Positions 5,611 to 10,263 of a DNA stretch of 10,263 bases are shown here, in pieces. The notes beneath the pieces are model-generated. The model was not told where the DNA came from, made no database searches, and saw only the letters and a program-made list of their open reading frames with translations. The first letter of the stretch is position 1; each line of letters starts with the position of its first letter. Source of the DNA: CAYGFH01 sp964356315 (GTDB lineage Bacteria; Patescibacteriota; Microgenomatia; UBA10105; UBA927); contig CAYHHA010000046.1 of NCBI GenBank assembly GCA_964356315.1, positions 1-10,263 of the forward strand. Direction: 5' to 3'. A program made the translations under genes and the position numbers.

Positions 5611-5634
5611 CCGTCCTGATTCAGGGCGGTTTTT
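5611..5634 (+). terminator. Intrinsic terminator after the kinase gene
   Basis: An 8-bp stem, CCGTCCTG (5611-5618) with CAGGGCGG (5622-5629, one G-T pair), has the 3-base loop ATT and is followed at once by TTTTT (5630-5634). It lies 31 bases after the kinase stop codon and separates the kinase from the SAH hydrolase transcript. Confidence 0.9.
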
Positions 5635-5720
5635 AGTTGCTAGTATTTATAAACAATAAGTACCATAAGTGGCGTAATTCACGTAAGAAACTTATCGTAC
5701 TATTTATGCCCGGAGGCACT

Positions 5721-6989
5721 ATGGCAAAACTCGTAGATCATGATGTCAAAGATATAGAGCTCGCAAAAAAAGGAAAACTTCGCATTGAATGGGCAGGGCA
5801 ATCCATGCCAGTTCTTAAACTTCTGGAAAAAAGATTCACCAAAGAACAACCGCTCAAGGGTATTCGATTGGCCTCATGTCTCCATGTTACAGCGGAAACT
5901 GCAAATCTCATGATTGTTCTGAAAGCTGGTGGCGCAGATGTGGTGCTTTGTGCTAGTAATCCGTTATCCACTCAGGATGATGTTGCCTCATCCTTGGTTA
6001 AGGACTATGACATTTCTACCTACGCCATCAAAGGCGAAGATACAAAGACCTATTACAAACATTTAAACAGCGCACTGGATTTTCATCCAAATATTACGAT
6101 GGACGATGGAGCAGATTTAGTATCTCTGCTTCATACAGAGCGACCAAAGCAACTGTCAGAGCTCATCGGCTCCAGTGAAGAGACCACAACCGGAGTCATC
6201 AGGCTCAAGGCGATGCAAAAAGATAACGCGCTAAAGATTCCGGTCTATGCCGTTAACGATAGTGATACCAAGCATATGTTTGATAACCGCTATGGCACAG
6301 GGCAATCAACGCTCGACGGAATCATGAGAGCGACAAATATGCTTCTGGCAGGAAAGAAATTTGTTGTGTCAGGGTATGGCTGGTGTGGGCGAGGTCTAGC
6401 GAGTCGTGCGCGAGGCATGGGTGCGCTCGTAGTCGTCTGCGAGGTGGACCCTACAAAGGCGCTCGAAGCAGTCATGGATGGGTATGAAGTCATGCGGATC
6501 GCAGATGCCGCAAAAATCGGCGATTTCTTTGTAACAGTGACCGGGGACAAAGGCGTTATTTCTCTGGAACATATCTTAAAGATGAAAGACGGAGCAGTAA
6601 TTGCTAATTCCGGACACTTCAATGTCGAGATCGAACTCGAGGAGCTCAAAAAATCAGCAAAATCAGTCAGAAATATGCGCGATTTTGTGGAAGAATACAC
6701 GCTTAAGGATGGTAGTCGCCGCTTTGTGTTAGGGGAGGGTAGGCTTATTAATCTCGCCGCCGCAGAGGGACATCCAGCTGAAGTCATGGATATGAGCTTT
6801 GCCAATCAGGCACTCGCTGCTGAGTTCTTTGTAAAAAACAAAGGGAAATTATCCGTTCAGGTTTACGGTATTTCTCCAGAGATGGACAAAGAAATAGCGA
6901 GACTGAAACTCGTTGCGATGGGAATCAAATTTGATGTTCTGACCAAAGAGCAAAAACACTATCTGAATTCTTGGCAGGAAGGTACCTGA
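5721..6989 (+). CDS. ahcY: S-adenosylhomocysteinase (archaeal/Thermotoga-like type)
   Basis: This 422-aa enzyme reversibly hydrolyses S-adenosylhomocysteine to adenosine and homocysteine with bound NAD, removing the inhibitor of methyltransferases. Visible landmarks: His55 (LHVTAET), STQDD at 83-87, MDDGADL at 127-133, SSEETTTG at 151-158, Lys184, Asp188 and Asn189 in DTKHMFDNRYGTGQS, the Rossmann loop GYGWCGRG at 218-225 followed by the acidic EVDP, and SGHFNVE. The substrate-binding residues correspond to human His55, Asp131, Glu156, Lys186, Asp190 and Asn191. The protein ends at YLNSWQEGT and lacks the C-terminal extension ending KxxxYRY of the longer bacterial/eukaryotic enzymes, which fits the short archaeal/Thermotoga type. 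The ATG at 5721 is chosen for GGAGG at 5712-5716; an ATG at 5706 is in frame. A weak -10 (TACTAT, 5698-5703) precedes it. Confidence 0.96.
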   Translation: MAKLVDHDVKDIELAKKGKLRIEWAGQSMPVLKLLEKRFTKEQPLKGIRLASCLHVTAETANLMIVLKAGGADVVLCASNPLSTQDDVASSLVKDYDISTYAIKGEDTKTYYKHLNSALDFHPNITMDDGADLVSLLHTERPKQLSELIGSSEETTTGVIRLKAMQKDNALKIPVYAVNDSDTKHMFDNRYGTGQSTLDGIMRATNMLLAGKKFVVSGYGWCGRGLASRARGMGALVVVCEVDPTKALEAVMDGYEVMRIADAAKIGDFFVTVTGDKGVISLEHILKMKDGAVIANSGHFNVEIELEELKKSAKSVRNMRDFVEEYTLKDGSRRFVLGEGRLINLAAAEGHPAEVMDMSFANQALAAEFFVKNKGKLSVQVYGISPEMDKEIARLKLVAMGIKFDVLTKEQKHYLNSWQEGT

Positions 6990-7026
6990 TCCGAAACGAC
7001 TGGTTTACACTGAGTCTCGTTGTGTT

Positions 7027-7058
7027 GGACGAACTGCAAGACGTGGCATAAATCGTCC
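7027..7058 (+). terminator. Weak candidate terminator hairpin after ahcY
   Basis: GGACGA (7027-7032) pairs perfectly with TCGTCC (7053-7058). The 20-base interior includes a possible TGC/GCA inner stem, and only TTT follows. It would sit just upstream of the next gene's promoter, overlapping its edge. The short T-run makes terminator activity doubtful. Confidence 0.3.
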
Positions 7059-7059
7059 T

Positions 7060-7088
7060 TTGACTGACTGAAGGAAAAGGCCTATAAT
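7060..7088 (+). promoter_or_regulatory. Near-consensus sigma-70 promoter, leaderless geometry
   Basis: TTGACT (7060-7065, 5 of 6) is followed by exactly 17 bp and a perfect TATAAT (7083-7088). Initiation 7 bases after the -10 falls on A7095, the first base of the next gene's ATG. The purine-rich AAGGAAAAGG in the spacer lies more than 14 bases from the ATG and upstream of the transcription start, so it cannot serve as a Shine-Dalgarno sequence. Confidence 0.85.
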
Positions 7089-7094
7089 TGACGG

Positions 7095-7880
7095 ATGGCA
7101 AAGGAAAGACGTAAGGAATATTCTTCGAATTTTGAAGCGTATACTGGATTATTTAATATCGCTTCCAAAAAAATCACGCAATTCGGTCATGGCGTAGATG
7201 TTTCGCACTTAACAGGAATAGAGAGCCAATTACTTGCGCTTCTTGTAGATACTACTCAGAGTTCATACTATTGCGTCGTTTATTCCGAAAGTGCATCAGG
7301 TGAGGGAAATCTTCAAATTTCCTGGACAACAGACCATTCACTATCCAATGCAGATAACGGCGACCTTCGATTAACCAATTCTAACGGATCTGTTTCTTGC
7401 AGAGGTGTTGTATCCTCAGTAGCGCTCGTAGAGAAACATATGTTTCATCGTTTTGGTATTCCTGCAAATGAAAACGAAATGGAAATCGATGGATCGACGA
7501 TTGGAATCATTACATCGAGTCTGGAAAAGACGATTGAGCATCATTCGTTTAGTATGCATGCTTATATTGAACAAAGATTATCTGGGCACGCAATTCTCAA
7601 TATTATGAACGATCTTACATTATCAGAGCAAGAAAGAGTGTCAAACTACTTAGTCGGTATCCAAATGGGGTATTTTACAGAGGAAGAAGCGGCTCTCTTT
7701 GCGCCACTAGGATTTGCTGATCTGAGATCATCAACGTTTCCAATTAGGAAAGCGATATCGAAAATTTTAACTCAAATTGACACGATGGGTAAAACATTGG
7801 GCTATGTTATTGATTTACTTGCGCCTGGATACGACAAAAGGCACCCAAGCGACACACCTATCGATAAGACATATCGATAG
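7095..7880 (+). CDS. Hypothetical protein (261 aa), probably leaderless mRNA
   Basis: I do not recognise this protein. It looks soluble, with no signal peptide or membrane helix. The N-terminus is basic (MAKERRKEY). Residues about 65-110 are Ser/Thr/Asn/Asp/Gly-rich and probably beta-strand (SGEGNLQISWTTDHS..., RLTNSNGSVSCRG). From about residue 150 the sequence looks helical, with SLEKTIEHHSFSMHAYIEQRL, a NDLTLSEQERVSNYLVGIQMGYFTEEEAALF stretch, and a basic C-terminus. Few cysteines are present and no metal or nucleotide motif is evident. A strong promoter whose start point coincides with the ATG, and the lack of another Met before about residue 115, fix the start. The stop codon lies within a 9-bp perfect hairpin (7858-7880). 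Function unknown. Confidence 0.8.
   Translation: MAKERRKEYSSNFEAYTGLFNIASKKITQFGHGVDVSHLTGIESQLLALLVDTTQSSYYCVVYSESASGEGNLQISWTTDHSLSNADNGDLRLTNSNGSVSCRGVVSSVALVEKHMFHRFGIPANENEMEIDGSTIGIITSSLEKTIEHHSFSMHAYIEQRLSGHAILNIMNDLTLSEQERVSNYLVGIQMGYFTEEEAALFAPLGFADLRSSTFPIRKAISKILTQIDTMGKTLGYVIDLLAPGYDKRHPSDTPIDKTYR
7858..7880 (+). repeat. Perfect hairpin spanning the stop codon
   Basis: CTATCGATA (7858-7866) pairs with TATCGATAG (7872-7880) around the loop AGACA. The TAG stop is the last three bases of the stem. No T-run follows, so it may act as a 3'-end or stability element more than as an intrinsic terminator. Confidence 0.5.
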
Positions 7881-7934
7881 TACGTCCAACATCGTTTCAG
7901 TACTTCAATGACACAGGCAGAGTCTGTCTCTATA

Positions 7935-7963
7935 TTGCGTTTGTTGCTATTTATTCATAAAAT
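7935..7963 (+). promoter_or_regulatory. Weak candidate promoter for the DUF62 gene
   Basis: TTGCGT (7935-7940, 3 of 6) lies 17 bp before TAAAAT (7958-7963, 5 of 6). Transcription would begin near 7970 and give a leader of about 59 nt containing the start-codon hairpin. The 7881-8028 spacer otherwise shows no gene. Confidence 0.3.
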
Positions 7964-8017
7964 ACGTATGCATCGTTTCCGAATCGTGTTTAAGAGATTT
8001 GGAAATACGAGCATACG

Positions 8018-8043
8018 CGTAGAATTTTATGAAAAATTCTACG
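8018..8043 (+). promoter_or_regulatory. Perfect hairpin with the start codon in its loop
   Basis: CGTAGAATTTT (8018-8028) pairs with AAAATTCTACG (8033-8043), 11 perfect base pairs, and the 4-base loop is ATGA, holding the ATG of the DUF62 gene. No Shine-Dalgarno sequence precedes it. The hairpin may control ribosome access, or lie in the leader if the in-frame ATG at 8083 is the true start. Confidence 0.6.
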
Positions 8044-8877
8044 ATACAATATAAACCTGTCTTGCATCTTTCGCATATATCTATGAACAATCCAACATTT
8101 ATTCAATTTATCGGAGATTACGGCGTCGGAGATCCTTCATTTGGGGAAATTATCCAAAAGCTTCAGTTGCTCTCTCCCGGTGTCCAAGTATTTCCTACGG
8201 CGGTTCCATCGTTTAATACGATAGCCACAGGCTTTTGGGCATTGCAGTATTCCCTGATAAACACATTTCCAGAGATGATCATATATACAAACACGGCTCC
8301 CCGAAAAGATAATGCGGAAAAGAGAAAAGATAACGAAGGGGAAAAGCTCGTCTATGCACTGCTGAAAAACGGGACAAAAGTCGTTGGTGTAAACGCGGGA
8401 TACTGTTTCTCATTTATAAAAAAAGACATCAAAGCCCTCTATGCCATAAACGTCGCAAACAAAGGGTCTCAATTCCGTTCGCGGGACTTTTTCCCAGAGG
8501 CGGTTATTGGTATTGCTAAAGGGGATGAGAAATTTATTGGCGAAAAAATGAACGTACAAGATATTCCAGAAATCCCATTTGGGAAAATAGCATGGGTAGA
8601 TGGATATGGCAATATAAAAACAACGGTACGCCAAAGCGAAATGACCAAATTCAAAGCAGGACAACCAGTGCTCGTATCTCTCGGCACAATGAAGAGAACT
8701 GCATGGTTTTCAGACGGAACATTTAGCGTTCGCGAAGGAGAACTTGCCTTCGCTCCAGGTTCATCGGGTGGGGAAGATAGATTTATGGAATTATTCCTTC
8801 GCGGGCTCTCTGCATGGAAAGAGTTGGGAAAACCATCTGGGGACGAAACACTAACGATTGAAGAGTTTAAAGAATAG
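8029..8877 (+). CDS. Divergent SAM hydroxide adenosyltransferase-fold (DUF62) protein
   Basis: The 282-aa product resembles the SAM_HAT (DUF62) family, which includes SAM hydrolases that give adenosine plus methionine and the fluorinase/chlorinase enzymes. Matching landmarks: FIGDYGVGDPSFGEII (about 27-42; family TDFGxxDxxV), SQFRSRDFFPEAV (147-159; family FHGRDxFAPVA), WVDGYGNIKTTV (189-200; family DxFGNLxTN), and a C-terminal SSGG at 245-248 (family NSxG). The usual VDPGVG and APDNG segments are replaced by IIYTNTAPR and GVNAGYC, and the histidine of FHGRD is Arg150. By eye, therefore, the catalytic Asp and His of the archaeal SAM hydrolase are absent, while an Arg remains. Activity on SAM is doubtful. 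The start is either the ATG at 8029, within a hairpin loop, or that at 8083 (MNNPTF). Confidence 0.7.
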   Translation: MKNSTIQYKPVLHLSHISMNNPTFIQFIGDYGVGDPSFGEIIQKLQLLSPGVQVFPTAVPSFNTIATGFWALQYSLINTFPEMIIYTNTAPRKDNAEKRKDNEGEKLVYALLKNGTKVVGVNAGYCFSFIKKDIKALYAINVANKGSQFRSRDFFPEAVIGIAKGDEKFIGEKMNVQDIPEIPFGKIAWVDGYGNIKTTVRQSEMTKFKAGQPVLVSLGTMKRTAWFSDGTFSVREGELAFAPGSSGGEDRFMELFLRGLSAWKELGKPSGDETLTIEEFKE

Positions 8878-8878
8878 A

Positions 8879-8978
8879 NNNNNNNNNNNNNNNNNNNNNN
8901 NNNNNNNNNNNNNNNNNNNNNNNNNNNNNNNNNNNNNNNNNNNNNNNNNNNNNNNNNNNNNNNNNNNNNNNNNNNNNN
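8879..8978. other. Assembly gap (100 N) between DUF62 and aminotransferase genes
   Basis: Exactly 100 N, beginning two bases after the DUF62 stop codon. It hides the aminotransferase start, an estimated 10-20 codons, and any promoter. Confidence 0.95.
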
Positions 8979-10175
8979 TTATCATCTGTTCCTGCTTCCC
9001 CAATCCGCAAACTTGTGCCGTTTGCCCAATCAGCGAAAAAAGATGGGGTAAAGGTCTATCATCTCAATATCGGGGACCCAGATATCGAAACGCCATCGGT
9101 CATGATGGATGTCCTAAAAAACTGGAAAACAAATCCCATTGGATACAGTTTATCCCAAGGAGAGCCGGCGTTTCTCGAATCGCTCAAAACCTATTATCAT
9201 GGCCTCGGAGCAACGTTTATTGATGTGTCAAATATTCAGGTGACAACCGGCGGATCAGAAGCTATTTCCATGGCATTATTTGCGGTTTGTGAGCCGGGAG
9301 ATGAAGTTATCGTATTTGAGCCGTTTTATGCAAACTACAATACCTATGCGGTGGTAAATGGAGTTACCCTCGTGCCGGTAAAAACCTCAATCACCGACGG
9401 CTTTCATTTGCCAGATAGAAAGACCATAGAATCCCATATTACAAAAAAAACAAAAGCAATACTTATCTGTACCCCAAACAACCCGACGGGCACCGTATTC
9501 ACGAAATTAGAGATGGATATGCTCGTTTCCATTGTCAAAGATCATTCCTTATATTTCCTGACAGATGAGGTGTATCGGGAGTATACCTACGACGGCAGAA
9601 TCCAAACCTCTCTGCTTTCCTATATGCAGGAAATCCCAAATCAAGCGATCATGTTAGATAGTATGTCAAAGCGCTACAATCTTTGTGGCGTTAGGCTCGG
9701 TATGTTAGTGTCGTTAAATCCTGATGTCATGGCGGGGGTCCTCCGAGTCGCACAGGGGAGGCTGTCTTCAGGCATTGTAGATCAGCAGATCGCAGCAAAG
9801 CTGACTGAAGTTCCAAAATCTTGGATGGATAAATCTCATGATGAATGGGCAAAACGCAGAGATGTGTTATATGATGGACTCAAAAAAATCCCAGGGGTAA
9901 CCATTCCGAAGCCAGAAGGCGCATTTTATAGCATCGTCGGACTTCCTGTTTCCGATAGCGAAGATTTTGCCAAATGGCTTTTGACCGATTTTCGAGCAAC
10001 GAACAAAGAAACCGGACAACTCGAAACGCTCATGGTCGCGCCAGCCGGGGGATTTTATGCCACAAAAGGACTTGGCAATAATGAAGTGCGTATAGCATAT
10101 GTACTCAATACTACAGATCTTACCCGTTGTGTCGAGCTTCTTTCACTCGCCATCACACAGTATGCCAGTAGATAG
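8979..10175 (+). CDS. Class I/II PLP-dependent aminotransferase, 5' end lost in gap
   Basis: The visible 398 residues are a fold-type I aminotransferase of the aspartate aminotransferase superfamily, which moves an amino group between amino and keto acids using pyridoxal phosphate. Counting from the first visible residue: PASPIRKLVPFA at 5-16 and HLNIGDPDIETP at 28-39 form the substrate-side N-terminus; TTGGSEAI at 89-96 contacts the cofactor phosphate; TPNNPTG at 165-171, Asp196 and Tyr199 bind the cofactor ring; SMSKRYNLCGVRLG holds the Schiff-base Lys231 and Arg239; VRIAYVLN near the end carries the carboxylate-binding Arg. Probably only 10-20 residues are missing. An in-frame GTG at 9015 is not the start, because conserved sequence continues upstream to the gap. 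Substrate specificity cannot be told; aspartate, aromatic amino acids or methionine are possible. Confidence 0.92.
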   Translation, partial: LSSVPASPIRKLVPFAQSAKKDGVKVYHLNIGDPDIETPSVMMDVLKNWKTNPIGYSLSQGEPAFLESLKTYYHGLGATFIDVSNIQVTTGGSEAISMALFAVCEPGDEVIVFEPFYANYNTYAVVNGVTLVPVKTSITDGFHLPDRKTIESHITKKTKAILICTPNNPTGTVFTKLEMDMLVSIVKDHSLYFLTDEVYREYTYDGRIQTSLLSYMQEIPNQAIMLDSMSKRYNLCGVRLGMLVSLNPDVMAGVLRVAQGRLSSGIVDQQIAAKLTEVPKSWMDKSHDEWAKRRDVLYDGLKKIPGVTIPKPEGAFYSIVGLPVSDSEDFAKWLLTDFRATNKETGQLETLMVAPAGGFYATKGLGNNEVRIAYVLNTTDLTRCVELLSLAITQYASR

Positions 10176-10263
10176 TATTTAGTATTCTGTATATTGTATA
10201 CTGCTTAATAACTCGTAACTCGTAACTCGTAACTCGTAACTCGTAACTCGTAACTCGTAACTC
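10167..10263 (+). repeat. Heptamer array ending in tandem TAACTCG
   Basis: Seven complete TAACTCG units plus a partial one run from 10209 to the end of the window. The 7-base period continues upstream in phase through TGCTTAA, TGTATAC, TGTATAT, AGTATTC and AGTATTT, back to AGTAGAT at 10167, which overlaps the last codons of the aminotransferase. The array may continue beyond the window. Confidence 0.9.

Noticed and set aside
5637..5720. A longer N-terminus for SAH hydrolase from an upstream TTG
   Set aside because: The extension overlaps the region right after the terminator, is not family-like, and the Shine-Dalgarno sequence points to 5721.
6290..6805. A 171-aa minus-strand ORF within ahcY
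   Set aside because: It is antisense to conserved NAD-binding sequence of SAH hydrolase and is a codon-bias shadow.
5721..6989. Alternative genetic code (UGA = Gly) as in Gracilibacteria
   Set aside because: The TGA after codon 422 coincides with the normal end of the short SAH hydrolases, and glycines use GGN codons throughout.
8858..9223. A 121-aa plus-strand ORF across the third gap
   Set aside because: It reads through N and lies out of frame with the aminotransferase, which has conserved motifs over the same bases.
10209..10263. CRISPR or centromere-like iteron array
   Set aside because: The unit is only 7 bases with no unique spacers, and the period continues into diverged heptamers of the spacer family.

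Overview
The window looks like a slowly evolving housekeeping stretch of a small bacterial genome, probably a Candidate Phyla Radiation (Patescibacteria) member of the Parcubacteria type. This placement is inference. It rests on moderate GC content, short genes with reduced leaders, several genes without a Shine-Dalgarno sequence, and many AT-rich intergenic spacers built from degenerate 7-base repeats. The standard bacterial code fits: genes end at TAA, TAG or TGA, and the adenosylhomocysteinase ends at TGA exactly where its family ends, which argues against a UGA=Gly code. Three runs of exactly 100 N (2834-2933, 5024-5123, 8879-8978) are scaffold gaps of placeholder length. They truncate ybeY, dnaX, a sugar/nucleoside kinase and an aminotransferase.

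Left part (1-2600): a small minus-strand hypothetical ORF diverges from a DHH/MYG1-like phosphoesterase. A HIT-family nucleotide hydrolase follows, then rpsU-yqeY (ribosomal protein S21 and a GatB/YqeY protein) behind an extended -10 promoter and a well-folded ~110-nt leader RNA. Middle part (2601-4814): ybeY (3' end lost), dnaX (5' end lost) and ybaB, a translation/replication housekeeping block in which dnaX-ybaB is the classic order, here without recR next. Right part (4815-10263): a PfkB-family kinase that ends at a clear intrinsic terminator, an archaeal/Thermotoga-type S-adenosylhomocysteinase, an unrecognised 261-aa gene with a near-consensus promoter that would give a leaderless mRNA, a divergent SAM-hydroxide-adenosyltransferase-fold (DUF62) protein, and a class I aminotransferase.

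The right half has a possible shared theme. SAH hydrolase releases adenosine and homocysteine, DUF62 enzymes release adenosine from SAM, and PfkB-family kinases include adenosine kinases that would recycle it. The DUF62 protein appears to lack key residues, so its role is uncertain.

I see no defence system, CRISPR array, mobile element or tRNA. The most unusual material is non-coding. A family of 7-base-periodic spacers occupies five intergenic regions, one folding into five perfectly registered 5-bp helices. The rpsU leader RNA could switch between two pairings. Two genes appear leaderless, and one start codon sits exactly in the loop of an 11-bp perfect hairpin.
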